This document shows positions 50,189 through 60,158 of a stretch of 64,000 nucleotides of DNA, one piece after another. The stretch lies in NCBI RefSeq assembly GCF_000026365.1, contig NC_012991.1:1240001-1304000 (forward strand), written 5' to 3'. The notes beneath the pieces are model-generated. The model was not told where the DNA came from. It ran no database searches and saw only the letters and a program-made list of their open reading frames with translations. Position 1 is the first letter of the stretch. Every line of letters begins with the position of its first letter. The stretch is from Zygosaccharomyces rouxii (taxonomy: Eukaryota; Ascomycota; Saccharomycetes; Saccharomycetales; Saccharomycetaceae). The position numbers were made by a program, and so were the translations under genes.

Positions 50189-51631
50189 TTACGAGCGTCT
50201 TTTGCGAGAGCTATTCACATAACGACCTCTACCAACACGAACAGAGTGGTGCTTAAGTCCTTGAATGGCGAATGGAGAAAGATAATTGTCTGCAGTACCT
50301 CCACCGATATAATTATCCAGCACTTTTTCATTATGTCTTCTTGTCCATTCATCTTGAGACATCATCTGATGGTACTCCTTTTGGTCCTCTCTTAAGATTG
50401 GAATCTCCTGAGGTTTAGAGTGAACATGACCTTTCTTACCGTATTTCTTCTGGTAATTCTTCGAAAGCGGACTTGCAATGGAATATCTATTACCTCTATG
50501 GGACCACTGGAAGTTGGCCTTCAGATGAGGTGTTACGTGACCAGTAGTAGCGTCGACTGAAACGGCACAACGTAGTAACGTACCGTCACCACCACAAGCG
50601 GGACAGAAGTGTTTTGGCTTACCATCCTTGGGTAATGGGAAGATTCTAAAGCATGCATGGCATCTTAGCATGTAGTTACGCAAGGTACGGATACGTAGAC
50701 CTGACATGAAATTCATTAGATTTAGATTTAACTGCAGGGCAACGTTTTGTACTGCAAAATCACCAGATGCCAATGCCAGTTGATTAGAGGGGGAATTTAG
50801 AGCCTTGGTACGTTCCTCTTCAGTAGTTTCCACCCATTGGGAGCCTGTAGTATCCTGGCCGCTATCACGAACCATGACTTCTGTCAGATTATCCATGCTA
50901 ATCCAATCGCCATCGTCGTCATCGTACTCACCATCACTTTCGTGCAAGGGCTCCATAGAAGAAGTTTCTTGTTGCTCTGCTTCATGGTTGGATACAGGTT
51001 GTTCCTGCTTCTGCTCTGGTTTCTGTTCCTCTTGCGTTTCTGGCTTCAGTTGCTGTTCTGCTTCTGGTTTTTGTTCCTGCACATTTTCTCTTTCCTCTTT
51101 CTTGGCTCTTTGTTTCTTACCACCTCTTCTACGATTTTTCTTCTTGGTGGATTGCTCTTGATCTTGTAAGGGTTTTTGAGAAGATTTTGCTGGAGAATCA
51201 GCGGCTTTCTCCTTTGGTTTCTTTACAGGTTTCTTGTTAGTTTTATCATCCTTTGGCTTTAAATGATCCAATGAATCTCCTGGCGTCTTTCTCAGCCTCC
51301 AGTCTCCTTTGTTCAGTTCAACTTCTAATTCGTAAGCTAGTGCCAAAATATGTATATCGTTAGCACTTAGAACCATGTAATCACCAGTCAACTTGGCAAA
51401 TGTACTGACTCTTTTAATCGATTCTTGCTTTGGATGTCTCAACGTCAAAGAACCTAAACCTTTCCAAATCTCTAAATTTTTCCTTGCATTAGCATCACGG
51501 ATCTCACCAAAGACCGTTGGAGTAGTATAGAAGGACTGTGCAAAGTTTTGGTAATGTGAATACGGTTGTGTAATTAAAGGCGTCGCATCTAGCACTAGTG
51601 CCTTCACATGAGCCGTGTTCGTTTCTGTCAT
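50189..51631 (-). CDS. NOB1: Pre-40S endonuclease Nob1
   Basis: 480 aa (Sc 459). The PIN-domain nuclease makes the final cut at site D, turning 20S pre-rRNA into 18S in the cytoplasm. The PIN acidic residues are in ALVLDATPLI (near 14) and TGDYMVLSANDIHILALAYE. A charged Lys/Gln-rich insert (about 130-225) separates the PIN halves from the C-terminal zinc ribbon CHACFRIFPL plus HFCPACGGDGTLLRC. The C-terminus is basic (RGRYVNSSRKRRS). The promoter, shared with SGT1, carries PAC and RRPE elements. Confidence 0.97.
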   Translation of the reverse strand: MTETNTAHVKALVLDATPLITQPYSHYQNFAQSFYTTPTVFGEIRDANARKNLEIWKGLGSLTLRHPKQESIKRVSTFAKLTGDYMVLSANDIHILALAYELEVELNKGDWRLRKTPGDSLDHLKPKDDKTNKKPVKKPKEKAADSPAKSSQKPLQDQEQSTKKKNRRRGGKKQRAKKEERENVQEQKPEAEQQLKPETQEEQKPEQKQEQPVSNHEAEQQETSSMEPLHESDGEYDDDDGDWISMDNLTEVMVRDSGQDTTGSQWVETTEEERTKALNSPSNQLALASGDFAVQNVALQLNLNLMNFMSGLRIRTLRNYMLRCHACFRIFPLPKDGKPKHFCPACGGDGTLLRCAVSVDATTGHVTPHLKANFQWSHRGNRYSIASPLSKNYQKKYGKKGHVHSKPQEIPILREDQKEYHQMMSQDEWTRRHNEKVLDNYIGGGTADNYLSPFAIQGLKHHSVRVGRGRYVNSSRKRRS

Positions 51632-51748
51632 TGGTAAAATTGACTCCTAGACTTCAACAAAGCAACTGGTAAACCTCCAAAGTGCTTCTTTTATCGAATA
51701 CTGTGCAATTTTAAATGGGATTTTAAATGTTAAAACTCATCTCATCGG

Positions 51749-51781
51749 TGAAATTTTGACATTTTTTCAACATGCGATGAG
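51749..51781. promoter_or_regulatory. RRPE and PAC elements of the NOB1 promoter
   Basis: TGAAATTTTG (51749-51758, RRPE-like) and GCGATGAG (51774-51781, full PAC), about 120-150 bp upstream of the NOB1 ATG. CTCATCTCATC lies just beside them. Confidence 0.72.
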
Positions 51782-52068
51782 CGTTGATACTAAATGTAAG
51801 AAACATGGTGCACTACAGATCGAAAGAAACAGGCACAATTGATCACCTAAAATCAGCTGGATCGATTGCCAGAACTACTGGACAATGCTATCACAGCGTA
51901 TAAGTCGCACTATTTCTCGGTAGAACAACTCTTTTAAGCTTTAAGTCTTACAACTGGCTGAAGGTCGCTTAATACGTAAATTATGCGGACTGATCAAGTT
52001 ACCTAGATTCATTGTCACTTCTAATCTGCCACTGAATGTTCTAAGAGAATCCGCAACAATAGCTTGAT

Positions 52069-53226
52069 ATGCCTGTTGAGACGGATTTAAAGGATGCATA
52101 CCAGCTGCTGTACGATAAGCATGAACCCCTGAAGGCTCTACAGAGGTACGACGGTATTCTAAAGCAGTACCCTGAGAATCTGGTGGCAACTATATATAAG
52201 GCAGCTGCGCTTGAGAAACTCTATTTTGGATCTTCTGATTGGCACAATGGGCAGACTTTGGAAAATTCAAGAGATCTTTTGGGGAATGCCCTGATCTTGG
52301 CTCAGAAAAGGGGAGACAGGTCCAAGATTGCATTGGTATATTTTCGTCATTTCATTCACAATTTCAATTCTAAAAAATATGCAGAAGCACAAACATATAT
52401 GGCTAAATGTAAGGAATATGGATATCAGGATGATACTCTCCCTATGTGGGAGTATCAATTACAAAGGAAATTGGATAAATTAGCTCAGAAGGGTGTTAAA
52501 GTTGAACCCGCCAAGACGATTACTACTCCTGTAGAAGAGCCTAAGGATTCAAAACAGACTACTGAAAAAGAGAACACTTCGACATCCTTTGCCACAGCAT
52601 CGACCCCCAAATTTAGAACTGATTGGTACCAAACTTCCAACACGGTGGTTCTTTCTATATTCACCGCTAATCTCCCAAAAAATAAGGAATGCGTAACACT
52701 CCAAGTGTCCAAGAAAAATAAAAGGGATTTGGAAATGACTTATCCTATCCCTGATGCTTCATCTGAATTTCAGTACAATTTGAGCTTGTCTCACGAAGTA
52801 GATCCAGAAAACATTCAATTAAACATATTTACCAAAAAAATGGAAATCACTCTGGCGAAGTTAACTAAAGTCAACTGGAGAACTCTGGAATATACTAATG
52901 AATCTGAAAACGTTTCCACTTTCCAGCAACCAAAGATTGGAAGTAAAGGCACTAGTCCGAGTGGGTCTTTGGGTTACCCAACGTCTTCTAAGAAAAGTAT
53001 CGATTGGTCTAAAGTGGATCTAAGTGATGATGAAGATGAGAATTCAGGTACCCCTGATGCATTCTTCCAAAAGTTATACGCGGATGCGGATCCTGACACT
53101 AAACGTGCCATGATGAAATCTTACATGGAGAGTAACGGTACCGCTCTCAATACGAATTGGGAAGACGTTTCCCAGGCACCAGTAGAAACTTCACCTCCAG
53201 AAGGTATGGAACTAAAACACTGGTAA
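52069..53226 (+). CDS. SGT1: Hsp90/SCF co-chaperone Sgt1
   Basis: 385 aa (Sc 395). It links Hsp90 to Skp1 for kinetochore (CBF3) assembly and SCF ubiquitin ligase function. Three parts are visible: N-terminal TPR repeats (about 1-125), a CS domain (about 180-270, starting FRTDWYQTSNTVVLSIF), and the SGS region near the C-terminus with IDWSKVDLSDDEDENSGTPD and DPDTKRAMMKSYMESNGTAL. The gene order NOB1-SGT1-ASE1 matches Sc YOR056C-YOR058C. Confidence 0.97.
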   Translation: MPVETDLKDAYQLLYDKHEPLKALQRYDGILKQYPENLVATIYKAAALEKLYFGSSDWHNGQTLENSRDLLGNALILAQKRGDRSKIALVYFRHFIHNFNSKKYAEAQTYMAKCKEYGYQDDTLPMWEYQLQRKLDKLAQKGVKVEPAKTITTPVEEPKDSKQTTEKENTSTSFATASTPKFRTDWYQTSNTVVLSIFTANLPKNKECVTLQVSKKNKRDLEMTYPIPDASSEFQYNLSLSHEVDPENIQLNIFTKKMEITLAKLTKVNWRTLEYTNESENVSTFQQPKIGSKGTSPSGSLGYPTSSKKSIDWSKVDLSDDEDENSGTPDAFFQKLYADADPDTKRAMMKSYMESNGTALNTNWEDVSQAPVETSPPEGMELKHW

Positions 53227-53336
53227 ACGAAATGAGTAGTATTACATGCATTAAATATTAGTAAATAATACTTTGATTGGAAATAAAAAAAGTATTAGAA
53301 AATCGATTGGAAAACAATAATATCACAATTCTTCAT

Positions 53337-56096
53337 TCATGGAGCTTGTTGCCGACTTGGACGGATGGTACGAACTTTTGCTAATTGTTCATTCTTCCAT
53401 GTATTAAAGTCCTTCTCATTATCCTCATCCAAGATACTAGTGTCATCAAATCCGCTCTCCAAATGAGAATCCTCGCGAACTTTGAGTGTACATTTACCAT
53501 CAGGAGATTTAGAGATTTTGTAAACACTGTTATCTGGTTCTCGGTAAGGGCTACTGAAATTTAGAAACTCACCCTTCTGTTGTAGGCGAGGTGTTGAGTC
53601 CACTAAATTTTCCTTATCAACGCTGTTCATAAACTCTTGGGTCAAAATGGAACTTGATTTGGATAGTGTTGGTATTTGGCTTCTCTGTTGATTGATTTTA
53701 TTGGGTGATACTTGGAAAAGAGTCGCGGGTCTAACTAAATTTGCAACAGGTCGAGGTTGAAAAACGGGAGAGGAGGATAAATTACCAGAGTGTTTCCTTG
53801 CTATGCGCGATGGTTCTGGAATCCTCGTGTTAGGGAGCCTTGTTACTAACTTGGGCGGTAAAAGAGAGTTTGCTTGAACTGTGGGACTAGCCGCCTTGAA
53901 CCCTCTCATATATTTCTTATTTTGAGAACTATCCAATTTAGTAGTAGTGCTGTCATTTACTGTAGGGAAACCCCCTATGATTTTAGTAACCGGGGTTTGA
54001 TTCATAAAGCTAGAAGCCCGATGATTCGTTACCGGGGTTGGCACTGGTGCTGCCGCTGGTATCTGTGTTGGTGCCCGAGTGGTTTTTGCTCCTATGGCGC
54101 GAGCAGGGATAGTGGACCTTCTTCCTTTCTCTGGAATTGATTTTTTAGTCACTCTACCTTCATTATTACTACTTGACCTCGTAGAAGAATTCCCCATTTT
54201 GGAATTAGTTCCTCCCAAATTGAGCCGGCTCTTGGGATACTTGCTAATAAGTTCTTCTTCAACTTGAGTCACGATTTCCATCATATCTTGTCCATTGACC
54301 ACCAGTGGTTTACCAAATGTTGTCTGAATGTCTTCTAATCCATTCTTTAAATCTTTAATGACACGAGGAAAGTGCCTAGTGACTCTCTTCCTCGTTTTTT
54401 CCTCTTGCAAAAGAATTTTGTGAGAGTTTCTAGCTAGGAGACGTGATGAATCCTTAGAACTTGTCTCTAGAGACAACTTGTCAGCTCTTAAGGATTCGAA
54501 CTCTTGAACCAACTGTAGGGTAGGTTTGTATACGCTTAATTTTTCCTCCAGGGATTTAATTTCATTTTCACAAGCTTCTAATAACCTTTCATCGTCTTCT
54601 AGTGTAGTACTTGATTCTCTCAAAGATTCAAATATGTAGAGAAACTGTGATTTTTCCTCATCTTCGTATTGTAAAAAAGACCATAATTCTTCGATTCTTT
54701 GCGATGATTCCTCAATTAAGGTCTTTATTAATTTTTTCTTCATTTCTTCTAATTTTTCCAATTCTCTGACTATCTTTCTCGTAACCGCCGTGGAGTGACC
54801 CTCGCAGTGCTTCAAAAAGTTGTCGATATACGCTTGCGGTATTTTTAATCTATTCCATAGCGATTCGCACTTGGTCAAAAGTGCCTCTTTGATCTCCTTA
54901 CGTTTTTCATATATTGTTTGTTGTTCTCGAAGCACCTTTTCCAAGGATTCGATTGTAGACTTGTGTACAGAAGTGTACATCTTGGGCATGACATTAGAAT
55001 CTAATTGTAGATAAAGGGACAAAATTCTTTGTACCTGTGGATCTAAATCCGTTTTTAGCTCTGATACCAGTTGTGAAATGTTGTTTGCTACAGATTTTAG
55101 ATGTGAAATCCTAAAATCATATTCCTCTTGATATATTTGTATAGTTTGTCCCAAAATTTGAATTTTATCCTCAGAAATGTCATTGAAATGGTCGTTGTAT
55201 AATAGTTCTCCCTTATGATCCACAAAGTAGTTTGAAATAAAATCAAGGTTAGTTTGATGAGATTTTAAATCTTCTCTGTAATGTTTCAGTGATTCTAAAC
55301 TTGGCAGATCATTAACCATTTCACCACCATTCGGTAAATCACCCAATTTTTCTCCAACTACCTCTACTAATGCTTGTAGTCTAATGCTGACTTCCATATA
55401 CCTTATAAAGGCAGGCAGGTATGATTTAAACACAAATCCTCTAGCAGTTCTGAGTAATTTCCTTTTGCTCAATATTGAAAGTGGTTTCTTCGGTGATTGG
55501 AAAACAGTCTTACAACTGGGTATTAGAATGGCATTTCTTACATAGATGTCTGGGATGGTATCAATACCACTTGAATCACGCATAATTTCCAGCATACGAT
55601 TTAAAATTTCTTGAGCAGTTTCATTTTCCTCAGTTAAATTCTTCATATCGTTCTCTGCATGATCAAAAAAGCTAGTTATAGAACCTGATAGTGTGTTGAA
55701 GATTAGTTTTTCCTTCCCTACGATCTCTGCATTGGAATAGCCAATCTTGCGGTAGATAACGTTGAGACCTTCCAGCAGTTTCTCCAATTGCCTCGAAATT
55801 AGGTTGAAGTTTTCCTTATAGGTATCATCTATGCGAAATTCTTGATTTGATAGGCAATTCGTCCCGTCGGTATTCCCCTGGGCAATGCCGCCCTGCCTTA
55901 GAGGAGACGTAAGACATTGTAAATGGACAGGGGTCAGTTTCATGTATTCTTTAGGTTCATTTTGACTGGTGTGAGTGCCTGGCGTACTTAAAAGCTGAGG
56001 AACCGCAGTAGTCATAGTATTGACACTGTTAGTGTCAGAATGATGCTTTGAATCCGAAGTGGGTGACGTCGACGCCGAAGTCATGGCATCGAACAT
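53337..56096 (-). CDS. ASE1: Spindle midzone microtubule bundler Ase1
   Basis: 919 aa (Sc 885). It is a MAP65/PRC1-family antiparallel microtubule crosslinker that holds the anaphase spindle midzone. A long helical dimerisation rod spans about residues 85-590. The microtubule-binding spectrin region is near 480-610, and the basic, Ser/Pro-rich C-terminal tail (620-919) carries many SP/TP sites of the type used by Cdk1. KEN and D-box-like degron motifs were not mapped with confidence, apart from DKEN in NSVDKENLVDSTP near residue 835. In Sc it is a G2/M-expressed APC/C-Cdh1 substrate. Confidence 0.95.
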   Translation of the reverse strand: MFDAMTSASTSPTSDSKHHSDTNSVNTMTTAVPQLLSTPGTHTSQNEPKEYMKLTPVHLQCLTSPLRQGGIAQGNTDGTNCLSNQEFRIDDTYKENFNLISRQLEKLLEGLNVIYRKIGYSNAEIVGKEKLIFNTLSGSITSFFDHAENDMKNLTEENETAQEILNRMLEIMRDSSGIDTIPDIYVRNAILIPSCKTVFQSPKKPLSILSKRKLLRTARGFVFKSYLPAFIRYMEVSIRLQALVEVVGEKLGDLPNGGEMVNDLPSLESLKHYREDLKSHQTNLDFISNYFVDHKGELLYNDHFNDISEDKIQILGQTIQIYQEEYDFRISHLKSVANNISQLVSELKTDLDPQVQRILSLYLQLDSNVMPKMYTSVHKSTIESLEKVLREQQTIYEKRKEIKEALLTKCESLWNRLKIPQAYIDNFLKHCEGHSTAVTRKIVRELEKLEEMKKKLIKTLIEESSQRIEELWSFLQYEDEEKSQFLYIFESLRESSTTLEDDERLLEACENEIKSLEEKLSVYKPTLQLVQEFESLRADKLSLETSSKDSSRLLARNSHKILLQEEKTRKRVTRHFPRVIKDLKNGLEDIQTTFGKPLVVNGQDMMEIVTQVEEELISKYPKSRLNLGGTNSKMGNSSTRSSSNNEGRVTKKSIPEKGRRSTIPARAIGAKTTRAPTQIPAAAPVPTPVTNHRASSFMNQTPVTKIIGGFPTVNDSTTTKLDSSQNKKYMRGFKAASPTVQANSLLPPKLVTRLPNTRIPEPSRIARKHSGNLSSSPVFQPRPVANLVRPATLFQVSPNKINQQRSQIPTLSKSSSILTQEFMNSVDKENLVDSTPRLQQKGEFLNFSSPYREPDNSVYKISKSPDGKCTLKVREDSHLESGFDDTSILDEDNEKDFNTWKNEQLAKVRTIRPSRQQAP

Positions 56097-57210
56097 TAAT
56101 GTGGTTCTAGTTTCTCAATTCAATTTTCCAGGGTTTGTTTAACTGTTTAAACGTTTCTTTGAAAGGTTTTCTTGATAAAATGAAACAATGCCTTTCATCT
56201 TTGATTCATATACCTCATCTTTATGTTCCTTCTGTTTTGTATTTACTCTTTACCTTAACGGGTAAATTGTGTAAATCACGTGCGCGATGAGCTTTAAGTA
56301 GGTATACTTAACATTTCAATGGAGTAAACTGTTAATGTTACTTAAGAGAATTTGGTAAATTCGGTAGTCGAGATTTTTGATTGTTAATTGGATTTTGTGT
56401 CGTGCACATCTGTCTGTTTTGGGGATAGAGAAATTATTGAGTACGGGAATCAGACACGTTTTGATGCAACTGTGTTCTTGTTGAAAAGCAGCTCGATAGC
56501 TCACATTAGATAAACAATTGTTTATGGGGTACGATACAGATTTGTTCTGGACATCTCAGAAGTTGGGTACGTAATTGTTTCTTAGGAAAAATCAGACTTG
56601 ATATTAACGTTTTGGTTCGGTGACATGGTTTAACAAATCCGAGCGACAACCTTGGTAGTCAGAAGAAACAGCCTGGTGTGGAACAGACAAAAACAAAAAG
56701 TAGACAATCGATTCAGATTCTTGAAATATTCTTGCAAACAATAGTAAAATTTAGAGACATTGTTAAGCACCCTTGGCTCATTATTGAACTGTTATCTGTC
56801 AGAAGATCATACCTCTCTACAAGCGGCTTTCTCCGGCTTTACAAACTGTCATAATCGTAGCATGGCAGCTATCCTAAAAAGGATGCGATAAGACATGGTC
56901 TAACACAGCGGATAATACCAATTATAAATATCAGATTAATCAATAGTATGGCGGCTAAAATAGTCTGCAAAGATTGAGTTATATCTAACACATCAGAAAA
57001 CGAGCCTCAAAGGGTTAATTATTTAACGACACGCAATACAGCCGCCGAGAGCTAATGATTTAGAAAGGGGGTCTTAGATCCATTCAGGAACCGAGATACT
57101 AAGTTTTTGGTTAGCACTCACTTCTGTATAATTATGTGGTTTTTAAATACACGTGATAAATAGTTAAGTACTGTTAGTAACATTTACTATGCGAAAACAA
57201 CAAGAACTCG
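56097..57210. other. Region between ASE1 and tRNA-Lys
   Basis: About 1.1 kb with no gene recognised. It holds CACGTG (56277-56282) with GCGATGAG (56284-56291) right beside it, and a perfect 16-bp palindrome of two Forkhead-type motifs (56510-56525). It flanks a tRNA but no LTR ends were recognised. Confidence 0.5.
56510..56525. promoter_or_regulatory. Palindromic pair of Forkhead-type motifs
   Basis: ATAAACAATTGTTTAT is a perfect palindrome carrying RTAAACA (Fkh1/Fkh2 core) on both strands, about 415 bp upstream of ASE1. ASE1 is expressed in G2/M in Sc, where Fkh2 acts. Binding is inferred. Confidence 0.45.
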
Positions 57211-57297
57211 TCCTCGTTAGCTCAGTTGGTAGAGCGTTCGGCTTTTAAGCAAGAACGAGGAACCGAAATGTCAGGGGTTCGAGCCCCCTACGAGGAG
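57211..57297 (+). tRNA. tRNA-Lys (TTT) with 14-nt intron
   Basis: 87-nt gene; mature part 73 nt. The acceptor stem is TCCTCGT/ACGAGGA, the anticodon stem TTCGG/CCGAA and the anticodon TTT at 57244-57246. The intron is at the canonical place after position 37 (about 57248-57261). The B box is GGTTCGAGCCC and a T6 terminator follows. Sc tRNA-Lys(UUU) also has an intron at this site but a longer one (23 nt). Confidence 0.97.
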
Positions 57298-57457
57298 TTC
57301 TTTTTTGTTCAATTTGTTTTTTTTTTTATAGAACAGTGGTAACCGTCGACTGGATTTACATCTTCTCCAACATAATCCGATATGATCTTCATCGTAGAAA
57401 AAAAGTTCAATCTTAATTCTATAGAGTGAATGCATATACACCAATTACTTTAGTGAG

Positions 57458-57898
57458 ATGTCTACTTCCCTTGATTTTGACACTGAGGAACCATTGACTT
57501 CCACTGGCAGACCATTAAGCAATGCTACCATTACGGTTCGAGTCATCAAATCCTTCCCTTACAGAAATGTTAAGAACATAATCTTCCAAAACTATGACCT
57601 ACGTTCTAAAAGCCCCCAAGACCTATTAAAGGATTGTCAACAGAGAATCAACTCTGAAGGTGCATTCCGACCATTTAGAAATGTTCAATTTGATTCATTC
57701 AAAATTTATACACATGCTCATGGTTACAAGACCATTAATTTAGTAATTAATTTTGACCATGATGATGATTGGATTTTAGATATGACTGATAATGAGAAAA
57801 AATTGTATCAATATGGCATTGAAAATGAAACAGAAATATCGCTGTTCAAATGGGATGACTACGTAAATTACAAGGCTAACCCAGAGGAAAAATGGTGA
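57458..57898 (+). CDS. AIM29: Aim29, conserved UPF0538-type protein
   Basis: 146 aa (Sc 155). It is a small conserved cytosolic protein (UPF0538; human C2orf76 type) of unknown function, named from an altered-mitochondrial-inheritance screen. Family stretches visible are ATITVRVIKSFPYRNVKN, FKIYTHAHGYKTINLVIN and ETEISLFKWDDYVNYKANP. It occupies the YKR074W position between ASE1 and LPL1. ATG is the first in frame. Confidence 0.9.
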   Translation: MSTSLDFDTEEPLTSTGRPLSNATITVRVIKSFPYRNVKNIIFQNYDLRSKSPQDLLKDCQQRINSEGAFRPFRNVQFDSFKIYTHAHGYKTINLVINFDHDDDWILDMTDNEKKLYQYGIENETEISLFKWDDYVNYKANPEEKW

Positions 57899-57941
57899 AA
57901 AGACTAGCTACATATATACATTTATAAATCACTCCGCTGTC

Positions 57942-59285
57942 CTAGTCAGAGTGTGCCAATAGATACTGTAATAATCGTGCGGAAAACTCAACACAGGCAA
58001 TACCACTACTACCTGATTTTTTGGTATTGAGTCCCCTACGTGCCACCATAGCACCATGAGAATTGAGCATCTTTATGTAAACAGGTATCCTTATCCATTC
58101 GAGACTGTTCAAATTTTCATACATGGCTTTTCTATTCTCATCAAAGGGTAAAGGTGCAAACATTTCTTTCTTTTTCCAAATGTCGGTATGCTTTTGGATG
58201 AATTCCTTCCACGATATGCTGTCCTCCAAGAGATCAGATCTCTCCAGTGCGCCATCACTATTAGAACCCCCTACTGATTCCGTCGGATCACCTAGTATAG
58301 TTCTATAAACGTCCTCTGTGAATTCTCTAACGGAGTTGTTAAACTGTAAACGCTGTCTAACCATAGAAGGTGCTGCAGCATCATTCAGTATTTTACGATA
58401 TCGATAGTTAACCAAATGACTGTAGATAGTACCGGTGATGTTGATACAAATCGCTAACGGTAAGAAAACGAAACCAAAGAGTGTAAAAAATAACAGAAAA
58501 TCTCCAAATTTTCTTAGCCTACGAGTTCGAGTCACTGGACGCGGACAATTTGGATCCAACCGATCTAAATCGATAATCCTTGGTGGACCATACGTGTAAT
58601 TCTTCCCCGGTATTTCTTCTTCAAACGCGTATTTCAACTGATTTCCGGTATTGATAAAGGGATCACAATCTGAGATGAACCCAGTATAGAAAGCCACAGA
58701 TCGATCGTTGTTCACATTGGCAAAGGCCACACGCCATTTAAATTTACTTAAAGCATCCAAATACTCACCTTCACCCAGTCTTACTAAAATGTCATTATGC
58801 TTGTTAACCACAAATAATTCTCTTCCACTTTTGCCGATAATATTCGAACCAATTAACCTCATACCAAACTGCATTAATCCTCTAAAAAAATAACGTTTCG
58901 GATTGTAAAATTGAACGCCTAGATGGGGCGTAGCCATTGTAATGAAAATCTGTGGCTCAATTCCTTCAAACAAATCATGATATTCACCAAACATCTTCCC
59001 CAGGACAAATCTAGCTACCAGTCCCCCCATAGAATAACCTAAAACGCTAATCTTAGTGATGGGCCCATCTTTGAAACATTTGATGAATTGATAGATCTCT
59101 AACAAAGTTCTATATCCAATAATCTCGATCCCATCAAATGTCTTGAAGAGCGCATTTTCACTGGGGCTAAAGAAAACCATTTCAGGACTACCAAACTGTT
59201 TGCCATAGACTTCCATCAACGATTTCATATGATTATGGTTACCCCAAAGCCCATGAATTAGGACAAACAGATGTTTGGACCCCAT
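57942..59285 (-). CDS. LPL1: Lipid-droplet phospholipase Lpl1
   Basis: 447 aa (Sc 450). It is an alpha/beta-hydrolase with broad phospholipase activity on lipid droplets, which affects their size. The oxyanion motif HGLWGNHNHM is near residue 10. The nucleophile elbow is GYSMGG near residue 85 (GXSXG), and a C-terminal SHG with His is near residue 410. One hydrophobic segment (LLFFTLFGFVFLPLAICINI, about residues 255-285) probably anchors it. The ATG at 59285 gives MGSKHLFVLIHG; an upstream GTG in frame is not used. The stop is TAG. Confidence 0.95.
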   Translation of the reverse strand: MGSKHLFVLIHGLWGNHNHMKSLMEVYGKQFGSPEMVFFSPSENALFKTFDGIEIIGYRTLLEIYQFIKCFKDGPITKISVLGYSMGGLVARFVLGKMFGEYHDLFEGIEPQIFITMATPHLGVQFYNPKRYFFRGLMQFGMRLIGSNIIGKSGRELFVVNKHNDILVRLGEGEYLDALSKFKWRVAFANVNNDRSVAFYTGFISDCDPFINTGNQLKYAFEEEIPGKNYTYGPPRIIDLDRLDPNCPRPVTRTRRLRKFGDFLLFFTLFGFVFLPLAICINITGTIYSHLVNYRYRKILNDAAAPSMVRQRLQFNNSVREFTEDVYRTILGDPTESVGGSNSDGALERSDLLEDSISWKEFIQKHTDIWKKKEMFAPLPFDENRKAMYENLNSLEWIRIPVYIKMLNSHGAMVARRGLNTKKSGSSGIACVEFSARLLQYLLAHSD

Positions 59286-59426
59286 TGTTCCTTTCCCACT
59301 TGACACTATCTCTTTTGCCCCTTTAGAATACTATATCTATAATAGTATCAGCATTTGTCAATGTACTTACTACTAGATGAAAATCATGTTACAGCTTAAT
59401 CACGTGCACCCGGTAGGAGGATACTA

Positions 59427-60158
59427 TCAACTCTTGCAGAATAATTTCAAAAGAACTTCCACGGTTTCTTGCAACGTTTCAAATGGCACCTCTGCATCTG
59501 AATGTTTTAATTCGTCTCTGTGAGCGAATTCCGCTGCATCAAAGGTTATCTTGTAAAGTTTTTGAAATCCCGACTGCGTGTTTGGTATACCTCTTAGCCT
59601 CAATCCTCCCAAAATCAGTTTGGATAACGTCTCGTTGAAAGTAATTTTCTTTTCGCTGGTCCTTACATGGTTCCTAATAGTCTTGGCTTTGAACTGGTTC
59701 TGTCGCTGAGACTGTTGTACAATGGAGTCTATGGATCCCTCCTTAGAAGTCGTTTGAACAGTTCGACTAATAAGTTGATTATCGAACTTCCGCTTGACAT
59801 TTAAGTTTAGTTTTAAGCACTGGACCTTCTTTAACTTTCTGTGCAATATAAGTAAGTGATCGTTGTTATTAGTACCATTGAGTAAATCGATGACTATACC
59901 ACGATTTTCATTCTTCAATTTACTGGCAAAATATGAAGTTGTAGAAGACCTCCACGTGTAAACCACGTAGTTTTTACTACCAGTTGTAGCCCAAAGCGGC
60001 AGTTTATTCATATCAACGTACTGTAACAATCTACCTTTAAGTTGTTTGATACCATCGGCTTTAGGTGGTTCCTGTGACCACAATTGAACATCTTTAACAA
60101 TAATATCATCGTATTTCTCTCCGAGGGTAAATTTCAATACCGCATTTTGTTCTAGCAT
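59427..60158 (-). CDS. SLD7: DNA replication initiation factor Sld7
   Basis: 243 aa (Sc 257). It binds Sld3 and helps it load Cdc45 at origins. The start is the ATG at 60158 (MLEQNAVLKFTLG), matched to Sc by VKDVQLWSQEPP just after it. The C-terminal Sld3-binding region is well conserved: TFNETLSKLILGGLRLRGI and YKITFDAAEFAHRDELK. The frame is open upstream to about 60272 without an ATG. Order LPL1-SLD7-CKA2 is the same as Sc YOR059C-YOR061W. Confidence 0.9.
   Translation of the reverse strand: MLEQNAVLKFTLGEKYDDIIVKDVQLWSQEPPKADGIKQLKGRLLQYVDMNKLPLWATTGSKNYVVYTWRSSTTSYFASKLKNENRGIVIDLLNGTNNNDHLLILHRKLKKVQCLKLNLNVKRKFDNQLISRTVQTTSKEGSIDSIVQQSQRQNQFKAKTIRNHVRTSEKKITFNETLSKLILGGLRLRGIPNTQSGFQKLYKITFDAAEFAHRDELKHSDAEVPFETLQETVEVLLKLFCKS

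Noticed and set aside
49980..50222. 80-codon open frame downstream of NOB1
   Set aside because: Overlaps the NOB1 3' end on the other strand and starts in low-complexity A-rich sequence.
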